A DNA stretch of 64,000 bases from Pontiellaceae bacterium B1224 (GCA_029432815.1 JAROBA010000025.1:1-64000); one strand, 5' to 3'. Positions 25,376-34,900 are shown, counted from the stretch's first letter. Made by a program: numbers and translations. Notes: a model not told the origin generated them from the letters alone.

Positions 25376-27181
25376 CTAATCCACGGGTACCAGCTCGATG
25401 CCTTTCAGCCGGAAATCGTTAAACCAGGAGATGGTATCTTTGGGATAGGCCGTGATCCGCATAATACCCGGTTCATCAATTTCGATTTCACCCACCGGCT
25501 TCTTTGCCATTTTTCCGACCTCGCCTTTAGGATAAACCTGCAGACTGTCGTTCGGTGTCCGAAGTTCATAACTCAGTTTTTCATTTCCGTTATCCTCGCT
25601 GAAAACCTGATAGGTCCCGGGCTCTCTGACGTTAACCGTCCACACCAAACCCTGATTGGTCTTTCCGCCCCAGTTGCGGGTGGTCTGTGCATCATAATCA
25701 TAGCTGATGCGTCGAACGGAAAATTCACAGCGGGCAACAGGCAATGAGATGGTGCCGTCTTCTGTCGGCTGAATGGTTTCATCCATCACCCGGGCTACTT
25801 CATCTTCAATTTCCAGCACAACGACGGTAACCCGTAACTGCTTCAATTCATCTGGAAGCGTAATGCTAAGTTCCTTTTCCTTCTGGATAAAATTGAGCGG
25901 CGCTTTCGATTCGTCGGCGAGAATATAGGCTTTCCGAACCTTGGAAAGCAGACCGGTTAGTTCAACCTGATCGCCTTCGATGTCTTGCAGGTGCAGATAA
26001 ACCTTTCCCGGCTTACTGGTGATTGCATACGGCGGAAATTTGAGCGGGCTCGGGTCCGCGCCGTATATCGCCTCGCCATTTATCTTCAGCCAATCACCAA
26101 TCGCAGTGATACTGTTGATCTGGGATTGAGGAATCGTTCCATCCGGGTGCGGCGCCACATTCAAAAGATACACCCCGCCGAAACTCACCACCCGGCAGAG
26201 GCTGTAAATAAATTCTGTATATTCCTCAGAACGGTCATTTTCTCCGCCGTAACTTGTATAACCCCACCCGTCCTGAGTTACCGACTCGTGCGTCTGCCAC
26301 GGCACCTTCAGATCGGGCAACCAGGTTGCCTTGCTCACTGCGGGCGTTTTTCCATTATCCATCGAAACATCAAAGTGACCGTAGCCTTGGCCCAGTCTGG
26401 AATTCACCAGCGCACCCGGCTGATTTGCTGCTACCACATCCATCATCTGCTGGCACTTTTCATCATCCATCTGCATGGGCGTATCGAACCAGATCATAAA
26501 GATATCGCCGTAGTTCTGTGTCAGCTCTTCCACCTGCATAACGGCCTTCTCTTCAAAATAGGCATCGAACTCTTTCTGAGGTTTAATATTTTTCTCAAAA
26601 TCCCAGTCGTTCCCGAAACCGCCCTCTTCATGCCAGTCCTGACTCTGCGAATAATAAAAGCCCAGTTTCATATCCCGTTTAGCACATTCAGCAGAAAGTT
26701 CTTTCAGCACATCGCGGCCATAGCCTGCAAACTCCACGAGGTTGTAAGGGTGCTTCGATTTATACATGGCAAATCCATCATGATGCTTTGCCGTCAATAC
26801 AATAAACCGCATGCCGGCTGCTTCAGCAATGTCCACCCAGTCGCCGGCATTAAACTTAACCGGCTTAAACTTACCGGCAGCCTCCCGTTCATAATCCTTG
26901 ATCGGGATAAAAGCCCGTTTCATAATCCATTCAGCGGACACTTCCTCGCCATTCCACACGCCTTCCAACTGCGCATAGGGGCCCCAGTGAACAAACAGGC
27001 CGAACTTATCTTCGTAGAGCTTTTCCATATTAGCCCGGACTTCCGGCGTGTACATCGACACCCCGGCGGACCCAAATTCATCACTCCCCGTAATCTTCAC
27101 CACAGAGTCGATTGAGCTCTGTGCAAAAATAGACATCGAACCTATAAAAAGCGCCGCGAAGGCTCCCATTGCTACTTTCAT
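25376..27181 (-). CDS. Secreted GH29 alpha-L-fucosidase with C-terminal beta-sandwich
   Basis: 601 residues. A signal peptide (to about residue 20) precedes the GH29 domain: KFGLFVHWGPYAQ, FIVLTAKHHDGFAMY and the nucleophile segment DIFMIWFDTPMQM, with Asp in WFD as the expected nucleophile. GVYLLNVAPHPDG closes the barrel. Residues about 380-465 form the usual beta domain, and an extra sandwich at about 490-598 ends in WFNDFRLKGIELV, like carbohydrate-binding modules. It follows the GH29 fusion gene by 9 bp, with its AGAGG placed across the upstream stop, so the two are co-translated from one mRNA. It probably releases terminal fucose from sulfated or branched glycans after sulfatase action. 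Confidence 0.93.
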   Translation of the reverse strand: MKVAMGAFAALFIGSMSIFAQSSIDSVVKITGSDEFGSAGVSMYTPEVRANMEKLYEDKFGLFVHWGPYAQLEGVWNGEEVSAEWIMKRAFIPIKDYEREAAGKFKPVKFNAGDWVDIAEAAGMRFIVLTAKHHDGFAMYKSKHPYNLVEFAGYGRDVLKELSAECAKRDMKLGFYYSQSQDWHEEGGFGNDWDFEKNIKPQKEFDAYFEEKAVMQVEELTQNYGDIFMIWFDTPMQMDDEKCQQMMDVVAANQPGALVNSRLGQGYGHFDVSMDNGKTPAVSKATWLPDLKVPWQTHESVTQDGWGYTSYGGENDRSEEYTEFIYSLCRVVSFGGVYLLNVAPHPDGTIPQSQINSITAIGDWLKINGEAIYGADPSPLKFPPYAITSKPGKVYLHLQDIEGDQVELTGLLSKVRKAYILADESKAPLNFIQKEKELSITLPDELKQLRVTVVVLEIEDEVARVMDETIQPTEDGTISLPVARCEFSVRRISYDYDAQTTRNWGGKTNQGLVWTVNVREPGTYQVFSEDNGNEKLSYELRTPNDSLQVYPKGEVGKMAKKPVGEIEIDEPGIMRITAYPKDTISWFNDFRLKGIELVPVD

Positions 27182-27190
27182 TTCAACCCT

Positions 27191-29764
27191 CTATTTCCAG
27201 GTTACCTTTCCCACTTTCTTTTCCGTATCCACCCACACACTGGCATGTTCAAACTCGCGCGTGAATTCCCAACCGTCCGGGGTTATCCGCGTGTAAGCCC
27301 CTTTGGGTTCGCCGAGCGGACGTTGCAGTTCCGGAAAATCATGGAGCGAACCATCGGCCAATTTCCATCCCCATCCATACTGGAAATAGGAATAGGGTTG
27401 CGCGCCGATCAGGTAGCAGGCCTGATAATATTCTAAACGCTCTGTGGCTAGTTGCGCTCGTTGGCGATTGCTCTCCTTTTTATCCTTCTCAGCTTCGACA
27501 CCAATCCGAAAAATCGACATCTTACCCGCCTTGGCGATACGCAGCATATCGTCCCAGTCCTGCAGCACTTTTTCTTTGCTCAAAAGATTACTGTTATAAT
27601 GCTCGAACATGCTGGCATCCATCACGGGAAAAACATGCTTCGCGAGAGACTGATGGGCATTATTCGCCAGCAGTATTTTGTCCGGGCCGATTTTTTCTTT
27701 CAGCGCCCCCAACATTTCACCCATGGCTTTTTCAACTTCAGCGCTCCGGTCTTTCCGCAGCCAGGCAAAGCCGTGCATCTGATCAATAAAGACGCCGTCG
27801 CTCCCCGATTCAGACATGCCTTTGGCCACCGTATCAACCCACCATCTGCGCAAATCGGGATTCAGCACATCAAAGAAAAATACATTATTGCGGTGTTCGA
27901 GTTCTCCGGTTTCCGGGTTGGTAATCAACAGCTTCTTAAGCTCGGGATAGTCGTCGATCATACGATGCCGGAACATTTTGTTGTACGATGTAAACGGCCA
28001 GGCATAAGCCGAGTTATAATAAAACAGCACCTTCATTTCCGGTTTGAGCTTTTTAAAGGCGGCTACCTCGTGCCTGGCTCCCAGCTCGGCCGCGCCCAGT
28101 TCGTTGAGACCATGCGATTTTTCGATGCAGATAAAATCGGTCCGTTGCGAAATAAACTCCACCTCTTCCGGGTGCAGCACGCGTTTGGTTTCTCCGAACA
28201 TGTAATACATCGGCGTGGTGTCCCAGCTAAACTTTGGATAGCATTTTTTCGGAACGAATAGGCTGCCGTCGCTTACGGATAAAGCATCCTTTTTATTAAA
28301 TACAATCTTCACCATATCCGGCAGGTTGGTCTGCAGTTTAGTCGGAACCGCCATGCGCAAGGCACCATCGCGGAACTCATAGTTCAATGCTTCGCCGGTT
28401 CGCAGCAAGGTAACCGATTTCGGTTTCCGAACATTGGAAATAAAGATCACACCATTTTCATCCGGCAGAGAATAATAGGTATCGCCCCTCACCGTGGTGT
28501 AGTTTTGTGTCTTGTCCAAGGTTGGCAGCGGTGCATAAAGATCCACATCATAGACGGCCTCGCGCGAGTGTTTCATCCATCCGGCCATTTCGTCGCAGAG
28601 ATCGTAATACCACTTCATCATGGAGCCGTCGCCGCGCGGTGGGATATTCACCAGCAGGTTGCCGCCCAGCGACCGGCAACGCACCAGTTCAGTCAGTAGT
28701 TTATTGGTATCCCAGTGATTGTTTTCGCACTCAATGCCGTAGTGCCAATTGGGGGTAAACGTGTTTTCCGCTTTCCGACAGCTTTCCCACCACCAATTGG
28801 CTTCGTTCATCACCTTGACCTGTTCACTGGAGCTCTGGTGCTCCCCTTCGGGCGTGGCAATGTTCCCCCGCGCCACAAAAATGGTCGGTTGAATTTCCGC
28901 CAGCTCCTCATCGCTCATTGGAATCGTGCCATCCCACCAGAGCATGTCGATATGACCATACGTTGTAAGCAATTCTCGCACCTGCCCTTTTGTTTCCTCC
29001 CGTTCCTCGGGACCGCTCGGGTGCATCAGGGGTGTTAATGCAGGATCTTTTTCCACCTTTTCCAGCTGATAGTTTACGCTGAACTCCTTTGCCGGCGGCC
29101 ACATAAACTCGCGGGTCTTATAATTGTAATGCCAGTTAGGCCCTGAATAGTAGAAACCGATTTTAAGGTCGTTTTTGCGCGAGGCATTCACATAATCCTT
29201 CACCAGATCCCTACCTTCCATCTTTTCACCGGTATCCCACGTTCCGCATTCACTCGGCCAGAGGCAATACCCGTCGTGGTGTCGCGTTGTCAGCACAGAA
29301 TAACCAAATCCCGCCTTCTTAGCGGCAGCCAGCCATTTATCCGGATCATACCTTTCAGGATTCCAGGTATCGGCCACGGCGAACATTGCTTCAGATCCGA
29401 CCATATACCGATTAGCCCGCTCCTTGCCTTCCGACCAGACCATCGCCCAGGCATCACCGGTATCCGGATTTTCGCTAGTCAGCCCCCAATGTAGAAACAA
29501 CCCCAGACCGCTTTCACGGAACCATGCCCACTCGGGTCGATCCCCTTCATCAATCACCTGCTTGGCGCGCAGTTTATGGTGAAGATTTTTCCTTGCCCAG
29601 ACTCGCACTTCCTCAGGTGTTTTACCCTCCCACGGTCGCTCTCCCGCTGAATGATGCTCCGCTTGATTAAGCGCAAACGGATCTTCTCCCAGGCTCTCTT
29701 CCGCCATCCCCGTCAGTGCAAGTCCCACGCAACCGGCCGCCAAAACCCATTTAATTCCATACAT
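27191..29764 (-). CDS. GH29 fucosidase fused to GHL15-like hydrolase
   Basis: 857 residues with a signal (MYGIKWVLAAGCVGLALTGMA). The GH29 half covers about 60-500: GLGLFLHWGLTSENP, YSVLTTRHHDGYCLWP and nucleophile strand HIDMLWWDGTIPM. The second half (about 515-857) starts FSWDTTPMYYMFGE and follows the GHL15-like pattern: KVLFYYNSAYAW, SDGVFIDQMHGF, ILLANNAHQ and SYFQYGWGW. The same two activities are separate but ATGA-coupled genes at 6925-9617, so fusion and overlap mark a functional pair acting on one substrate. ATG at 29764 has GGGGAA upstream. It lies between a sulfatase and a second GH29 in one operon. Confidence 0.88.
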   Translation of the reverse strand: MYGIKWVLAAGCVGLALTGMAEESLGEDPFALNQAEHHSAGERPWEGKTPEEVRVWARKNLHHKLRAKQVIDEGDRPEWAWFRESGLGLFLHWGLTSENPDTGDAWAMVWSEGKERANRYMVGSEAMFAVADTWNPERYDPDKWLAAAKKAGFGYSVLTTRHHDGYCLWPSECGTWDTGEKMEGRDLVKDYVNASRKNDLKIGFYYSGPNWHYNYKTREFMWPPAKEFSVNYQLEKVEKDPALTPLMHPSGPEEREETKGQVRELLTTYGHIDMLWWDGTIPMSDEELAEIQPTIFVARGNIATPEGEHQSSSEQVKVMNEANWWWESCRKAENTFTPNWHYGIECENNHWDTNKLLTELVRCRSLGGNLLVNIPPRGDGSMMKWYYDLCDEMAGWMKHSREAVYDVDLYAPLPTLDKTQNYTTVRGDTYYSLPDENGVIFISNVRKPKSVTLLRTGEALNYEFRDGALRMAVPTKLQTNLPDMVKIVFNKKDALSVSDGSLFVPKKCYPKFSWDTTPMYYMFGETKRVLHPEEVEFISQRTDFICIEKSHGLNELGAAELGARHEVAAFKKLKPEMKVLFYYNSAYAWPFTSYNKMFRHRMIDDYPELKKLLITNPETGELEHRNNVFFFDVLNPDLRRWWVDTVAKGMSESGSDGVFIDQMHGFAWLRKDRSAEVEKAMGEMLGALKEKIGPDKILLANNAHQSLAKHVFPVMDASMFEHYNSNLLSKEKVLQDWDDMLRIAKAGKMSIFRIGVEAEKDKKESNRQRAQLATERLEYYQACYLIGAQPYSYFQYGWGWKLADGSLHDFPELQRPLGEPKGAYTRITPDGWEFTREFEHASVWVDTEKKVGKVTWK

Positions 29765-29776
29765 GATCGTATTCCC

Positions 29777-31627
29777 CTACTCAGTGATGAGTGCGATAGC
29801 CGAGGTCGTGTAGTTGTTCCCCTTCTTCACCACTTCCGGATAGCTCACGAGGAAGTTGTTTTCATCGATGAGGTTAATAAAGCAGTGCGTCGTGCCCTCA
29901 GGAATTTTGGCCACAACCTTTGATCCGGCAATCTTTGCTGAGGTGCGAAACCACTCTTCATATTTATGCCCGCCATTGAGCGTATAGATCAGATCCGCCC
30001 GTACGACCTTTGCGCCATGCTCCTTGAACGGAAATACGACCGTCTTCTTGTTCACCTGGTGCGAAAGAGCCTCCGGGACCTTTCCAATGTTTGGAAGACC
30101 CGCCTTGCAGGTTGGGTTATACGACGGATAGCTCGCCTCCATTTTCGTCAGCATCTTCGATAGCTGTCGATTCAGCTGCTCCGTCTTTTCCGGCATTTTA
30201 GCGGCAATATTCTTTGCTTCTTCAATATCAACACGCACTTGTTTCCCGCCGCTGGTTTTATACAGCTGGAAAAGCTCCAGTTCAGGTTCATGGCCATTCA
30301 CATGATCATAGTTCCGGATCAGTTTATAGTCCCCCACACGAATGGTACTCTCCAGCGCGGCGCTGTTCGGGAAATGCCACATCATGGTGTCCCGCACCGA
30401 TCCATCAGCCTCTTTCACCAGCTTTGGATTCGTTGGATCGTTGAGCAGCAATGTTGAAATGTCGCAGCCATCGAGGTTCTTATCTTTCGGGCGCTCCGCT
30501 CCAGCCAGCGACAGAATAGTCGGGTAAAAATCGAGCCCGTTCACCATCACGTCCGACTGCACCCCGCTCTTAATGCCGGGCCCGGCAATCATCAGCGGAA
30601 CACGCACGCCGCCCTCTTTGGCGGAAATTTTACCGCGGTCCAGCGGATTATTATCTGTGTACCGTTCCTTCGGGCCGCCCTCCATACCGCCATTGTCCGA
30701 CGTAAAAATAATGTAGGTATTTTCGCTGAGCATGTGTCCGGGCCAGCGCGGATCTTCGGTGGTTTCCAGATATTGGAAAACCTGGCCGACATAATAGTCG
30801 AGCGACTCCACCATCGCGCAATAGAATGGATTCTGCTGCCCCGGAACGTCCTTCTTATTGGGCTGCTTCGGATCAACGCCGAGTCGTTCAACATACTTGT
30901 TGAGCAATGCTTCATTGCGCGTAACCATCGGGCTATGCACGAGCCAGGTGCAGTAGTAGAGGAAAAACGGTTCGTCCTTGTGTTCGCGCAGAAACTCCAA
31001 GGCATCCTCGTTGTTCTGATGACGCGGAAATCCGTTTTCATCCAGCCGGTACGGATCATCGGGGTCATTCGTGGCAAAACCACTGAGGCGATTTTTCATG
31101 CCGGAATGGGCGCCGCGATCCGAGCGCGTCCAGTCGAACCCCACATCCATCGGCTGCGGGAATGCATGGTGGTTGATGGCAATGTGCCACTTGCCGGCAT
31201 GACCGGTGGTGTATCCGTTCGCCTTCATGGCCCGCGCAAGGGTAAAGGTGTCCTCCGGCATGCGACCGCTATACCACGGTTCCATCATGCGCGAGTTCGG
31301 ATTATACGGCCGGGGCGGTGCACCGCCCACCACATGCGTTTTCTGTGCCCGTGCCGGATGGTCGCCACTCATGATGGCGCAGCGCGACGGCGAGCAACTC
31401 GGAGCCGGGGAATAGGCCTGCCAAAACATCGCGCCCTTCTTGGCAAAGGCATCAAGATAGGGTGTATCCATCGGCGAAGGCTCATCGATGTCATAGCACT
31501 TCAAATCCTGCCACCCCAAATCATCCACAAGCAGCAACAGCACATTCGGCTTCTCCGGACGTTCCGCCTGCACAATAGAAACCCCTAACAAAACCACACA
31601 ACCAGCAATAAAGTTTTTAGTATTCAT
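29777..31627 (-). CDS. Secreted type I sulfatase (CSPSR active site)
   Basis: 616 residues with a signal peptide (MNTKNFIAGCVVLLGVSIVQA). PNVLLLLVDDLGWQDLKCYD binds the metal and Cys78 in CSPSR is the formylglycine site. HAGKWHIAINHHAFPQP and IFTSDNGGMEG follow the family. A C-terminal domain from about 520 (IYTLNGGHKYEEWFRTSA; PEGTTHCFINLIDENNFLVS) is shared with the giant sulfatase, and the catalytic domains are also close, so these two are paralogs. It is first in the operon 31627-25376, with an operator-like palindrome only 34 bp before its ATG. Confidence 0.95.
   Translation of the reverse strand: MNTKNFIAGCVVLLGVSIVQAERPEKPNVLLLLVDDLGWQDLKCYDIDEPSPMDTPYLDAFAKKGAMFWQAYSPAPSCSPSRCAIMSGDHPARAQKTHVVGGAPPRPYNPNSRMMEPWYSGRMPEDTFTLARAMKANGYTTGHAGKWHIAINHHAFPQPMDVGFDWTRSDRGAHSGMKNRLSGFATNDPDDPYRLDENGFPRHQNNEDALEFLREHKDEPFFLYYCTWLVHSPMVTRNEALLNKYVERLGVDPKQPNKKDVPGQQNPFYCAMVESLDYYVGQVFQYLETTEDPRWPGHMLSENTYIIFTSDNGGMEGGPKERYTDNNPLDRGKISAKEGGVRVPLMIAGPGIKSGVQSDVMVNGLDFYPTILSLAGAERPKDKNLDGCDISTLLLNDPTNPKLVKEADGSVRDTMMWHFPNSAALESTIRVGDYKLIRNYDHVNGHEPELELFQLYKTSGGKQVRVDIEEAKNIAAKMPEKTEQLNRQLSKMLTKMEASYPSYNPTCKAGLPNIGKVPEALSHQVNKKTVVFPFKEHGAKVVRADLIYTLNGGHKYEEWFRTSAKIAGSKVVAKIPEGTTHCFINLIDENNFLVSYPEVVKKGNNYTTSAIALITE
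30082..30096. repeat. Iterated palindrome copy 13 (centre ATGTT)
   Basis: Exact copy in the 29777 sulfatase; read as Pro-Asn-Ile-Gly. Confidence 0.85.
30764..30778. repeat. Iterated palindrome copy 14 (centre GATAT)
   Basis: Exact copy in the 29777 sulfatase; read as Phe-Gln-Tyr-Leu-Glu. The aligned place in the paralogous giant sulfatase (24371-24385) has one changed base, giving Ile for Phe. Confidence 0.85.
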
Positions 31628-31656
31628 CCGTACAGGTTAGCACGTTGGCAACCCGT

Positions 31657-31682
31657 GCCCATCCCGCATATACGCGATGGGC
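31657..31682. promoter_or_regulatory. Operator-like site D inside a 26-bp palindrome
   Basis: The core ATCC-CGCATATACG-CGAT (31661-31678) lies within outer arms GCCCATC and GATGGGC, so almost the whole 26 bp is self-complementary. It is 34 bp before the 29777-31627 sulfatase ATG, close enough to block initiation if bound by a repressor. Confidence 0.65.
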
Positions 31683-32001
31683 TACAATATTTCGATTATC
31701 ATCAGGATACTCGAGCGCCTACGCACTTTGCAGACGCGCCACCCTTTCTGCGCATCTGCTTTGTCGGGATTGGATTTACAAGGTCTTGGCCACCGTTCTA
31801 CCTATTCCTTACAAAGTTACGGTTTCACCCTAGTGCTGTGTATCACTTAAAATTTCGCAACTCCGGGCTTCCGTATCTTTAAACCACTAATCTTCGCTAA
31901 TTAACACGAACCAACAGTACTTGATTCGCATCCTGAACAATTAGTGGGGATTAGAGTGAATTAGTGGTTTGTTTATCCGAACCTTTAAGGTTTCCCGTGT
32001 A
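31683..32001. other. Non-coding stretch upstream of the sulfatase operon
   Basis: No coding signal is seen. The right part holds a degenerate inverted repeat (listed separately). No terminator was found for the gene ending at 32002. Confidence 0.5.
31881..31971. repeat. Degenerate intergenic inverted repeat (ATTAGTGG type)
   Basis: CCACTAATCTTCGCTAATTAACACGAA on one side and TTAGTGGGGATTAGAGTGAA and ATTAGTGG on the other form imperfect mirrored copies. The wording resembles short intergenic repeats that are common in Verrucomicrobia and Planctomycetes. Confidence 0.45.
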
Positions 32002-33888
32002 CTAGAAGGAGTCTTTAACATTAAGGGCGGGTATCGGGGGGGTGGGAAGGCAGCGGTTGCAATCCTTATCGAAATACCACCCCACTCGTATTTTGCGCAG
32101 GTTGTCCAGATTTCGGAAGAGCCGTTCACTGGGTGTTCGGTAAGCGATGATCTCGCCGCGGCTATCTGTGATCACAACCAGAAAAGTGGCGTACTTCTGC
32201 CCCCTTCGTTCTTCATTGACCACATAGTCAATGAGTTCTACTTCGTTGCCGGAGAACTCGAAGCTTAAGTCATTCTTTTTGGATAACGTGAAGTCCGCGG
32301 TTTGGTAATCGAGCAGAATCTGCTTATCACCGCCGATTTCACCTCCAATCACGTACATATCCGCCGTTAACCCGAAACCGTATGGTTTGATTGAGGTCTG
32401 CCTGATCTTGGTCGTATAGGTATAGACGCTCCCCCTCGTAGTCCGCATTTCTGCTTCGTAGGTATTGCCCCACTGACACTGCCGGGATGCCTTCGACAAT
32501 TCGATTTCCAATTTAGGCGGCATGGATAGTCTCGAAAAATCTATGTCTGCATCTGATACTTGTTTAAAGGGGACTTTCAACTGCCGGCCTGTAACCGTCT
32601 CAAGGATGAGGTTGTTCATAACAACCGTCTTAAATTCAGCTTCAAATGTACGTCCATCGCGCATGGTCCACACCCGGATGGGCGATTTCTCCGGCTCCGG
32701 GCTAACCGGTTCCACCTTTGATTCCCGGTCATCTGTTGGAACAGGTTGAGCCGCAACCGCTGGTTCTTGCGGTGGAGTATAGAAGTCGTTAAAAACCGGC
32801 CCATTGGTAAGCGAGCATTCCCCGGAAGGCAGATAACGGGAGATCTGCGTCAGTTGATCCCATGTAAACTCTTCTGTTTTAAACGCAGGCAGCAAAGGAC
32901 CTCCATAGCGTGACTTGGGATAATCCACGCCATCGACTTCAACCAGAATCTGCCCCGAAAAATCACCGCGCAGATATTCCCCGTAGAGCACCTTCATCTT
33001 CACCGGCTCACCGGCCTTCAGCTCGATCCAGTCTCCCACCGACATATATTTTGTACCCAAAGGATAGGTTCCGCTTCCCGCTGCCGAGCTCCTCCACCAA
33101 TCGAAAATATCATCATGGCCGCTCCAACCATTCGCCAAGACCTCTTTTCCGTCAACGTTGATGAAGAGATATGAATCGCCCATTCCCCAAAACCGGAACT
33201 TGATATCGGTCGCGTGAACCAGTTGCCCCTCGTATTTAACGAACAAATAGTAATCCTCAAGGTCCGGCACCCCGAACGCGCGCGGTGCCATTGCCGTGGG
33301 TATGGACGGCACCATAAAATGTGTTGAATACAGTTTTTTCGGCGAATGGAAATATCTCGCCAGCACCGAATCTTTCCAACCGCTGAGTATATATTTCCGG
33401 AGTACGATTCTAAAGGTTTCCCTGTCGATTGAGCTGCCCGATCCGTTGCGGTCACGTGCCAGGGAATACACCGTCCCCTCAAAGTCGTTCCCGATGGATT
33501 TTCCGCCACCAAAGATGCTGACTTCACCCAAATCCGGCATTAAATCAAATCCGGCATACCCACCGCCGGTGCCGATGCCATCACCAATACCGCTCATTTC
33601 CGGCAGATAAATCTCCGGCATATTCGCCTTCTGCACTTTGGTGACAATTCGTTCTGAAGATTTGGGCTTGGCGTTTTTCTTCACCTTCACCTTCGGCTTT
33701 TTGAGCTTCATTTTCGGACGCTCAACCGGCTTGGGCGGAACAAACTTTTTTTCCTCCTTGTTCACCACATTGAAAACCACCAGCAATCCCGCCAGCATAA
33801 ATGCAGCCGCATGCACCAGCAGGCTGATGACCAATCCGCTGGGCGCTCCTTTATTAACCCGTTGACTCTTTTTAATCTTCGGCTTCAT
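32002..33888 (-). CDS. TonB-like membrane-anchored protein with PA14-like and SHD1-like domains
   Basis: About 628 residues; ATG at 33888 has AGGAGG six bases upstream, so an earlier in-frame start at 34026 was rejected. A membrane helix (LVISLLVHAAAFMLAGLLVVF) is followed by a Pro/Lys-rich stretch (PPKPVERPKMKLKKPK), the layout of TonB-type energy transducers, then a Gly-rich linker. Residues about 150-365 look like a PA14/NPCBM-type sandwich (YLFINVDGKEVLANGW). About 435-495 resembles an SLA1-homology domain (RVWTMRDGRTFEAEFKTV). The C-terminus is not a canonical TonB domain. It may link envelope energy or structure to glycan uptake, but that is inference. It has its own operator-like site 130 bp upstream. 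Confidence 0.6.
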   Translation of the reverse strand: MKPKIKKSQRVNKGAPSGLVISLLVHAAAFMLAGLLVVFNVVNKEEKKFVPPKPVERPKMKLKKPKVKVKKNAKPKSSERIVTKVQKANMPEIYLPEMSGIGDGIGTGGGYAGFDLMPDLGEVSIFGGGKSIGNDFEGTVYSLARDRNGSGSSIDRETFRIVLRKYILSGWKDSVLARYFHSPKKLYSTHFMVPSIPTAMAPRAFGVPDLEDYYLFVKYEGQLVHATDIKFRFWGMGDSYLFINVDGKEVLANGWSGHDDIFDWWRSSAAGSGTYPLGTKYMSVGDWIELKAGEPVKMKVLYGEYLRGDFSGQILVEVDGVDYPKSRYGGPLLPAFKTEEFTWDQLTQISRYLPSGECSLTNGPVFNDFYTPPQEPAVAAQPVPTDDRESKVEPVSPEPEKSPIRVWTMRDGRTFEAEFKTVVMNNLILETVTGRQLKVPFKQVSDADIDFSRLSMPPKLEIELSKASRQCQWGNTYEAEMRTTRGSVYTYTTKIRQTSIKPYGFGLTADMYVIGGEIGGDKQILLDYQTADFTLSKKNDLSFEFSGNEVELIDYVVNEERRGQKYATFLVVITDSRGEIIAYRTPSERLFRNLDNLRKIRVGWYFDKDCNRCLPTPPIPALNVKDSF

Positions 33889-34017
33889 ACCCATCCTCCT
33901 AAAAAAAAAACAGAACAGCCATACAATAGAGGACAAAATACTTAATAACCAGCGTGAATCAGATTTTGCCTTCACCGGGATAACGGACACGATTCTAACA
34001 AAAAATCTCTCCTCCAC

Positions 34018-34035
34018 ATCCCTCATTTACCCGAT
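34018..34035. promoter_or_regulatory. Operator-like site E
   Basis: ATCC-CTCATTTACC-CGAT, 130 bp before the TonB-like gene. A second half-site, TTCACCGGGATA, lies closer at 33971-33982. Confidence 0.5.
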
Positions 34036-34132
34036 GCAGCTTCAGGTCTAAGATCGGGTGTTCGGCGGTGACATCGGAGGTAATGATCAAATTTATCATC
34101 TCATCATTTCTCCAACGTAACTTCTATTTTTG

Positions 34133-34900
34133 TTAGGGAATATGGAGGCAGCGTGAACAAAGGCGCTGAGAAAGCGAAGGCTCGGCTATGAGCCGCAACC
34201 ACAGTCCATCGTCTTCAATGATGGCGGACGGTTCGCGAACATCGAAGCCCACAAATGAAATCTGATTGGTCAAACTACCGGCAAGGTTACTTGCGGATAT
34301 GACCGGGAAGTATCCATCCAGACCTTCGTAGGCCGTGCCATCGATGATGATCTGTCCCGCTGGAGTGATCTGCAATTCAGTTGTCAGAGCTGTTCCCCCC
34401 ACAACGGAAAGGCCGATATTGAGCGTGGAATCGCCGACTTCAAGATCGGTTGCCGAAACCGTACCGCCGGACAAATTATAGGTCCCGCTTGCCAACCCCG
34501 TGGGCCGCAATGAGAGTGTGTTGACATCCAGCGAACCGGCTGTGTGGTTTACGGTTCCGCTGCCGTCCTGCATATTGTGAGCAACATGAAGACGATCCAC
34601 CGTCAGCGTTTTTCCAGACACTGGAAGTTCCAAGGTGGCATCCGTCGTTGCATTCGGAATCCTTAGCCAGTCTGCCCATGCGTTGGTATCCACACTGAGC
34701 ACCTTTCCACCGTTGATCAGAATCGTATCCGATGCGTCTGGAAACTCAATCGCATCGACATAGCCAGAGCCGTCGTGATAATTCCACTGTCCGAGGTTTT
34801 ACCAATTAGAATCGCCGGAATCGCGGGTATAGCTTGCGGCATACGCTGAACCGCCCATCGTCAAACAAAGAACGGTTAAACTATTCAGTAATCGTTTCAT
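34133..34900 (-). pseudogene. Interrupted secreted beta-helix-like protein
   Basis: An ATG at 34900 with GAGGTGAGG upstream starts a signal peptide (MKRLLNSLTVLCLTMGGSAYA). Residue 33 is a TAA (34799-34801) in the context SNW-stop-NLGQWN, after which the same frame stays open to 34133. The downstream part has beta-helix rungs (SLDVNTLSLRP; GTYNLSGGTVSATDLEVGDS) like those at 34990 and 40007. The end is also odd: after LWLRLIA the frame gives a Cys/Arg-rich tail, while a neighbouring frame reads LFTLPPYSLTKIEVTLEK to a stop at 34104, like a glycosidase C-terminus. This suggests decay and fusion of two fragments. It lies just downstream of a strong terminator, so it may be silent. Confidence 0.7.
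34612..34626. repeat. Iterated palindrome copy 15 (centre GACAC)
   Basis: Exact copy in the interrupted beta-helix gene; read as Pro-Val-Ser-Gly. Confidence 0.85.

Noticed and set aside
25985-27115. 376-codon open frame on the plus strand
   Set aside because: Antisense to a clear GH29 gene with its catalytic motifs; no ribosome site or recognisable motif.
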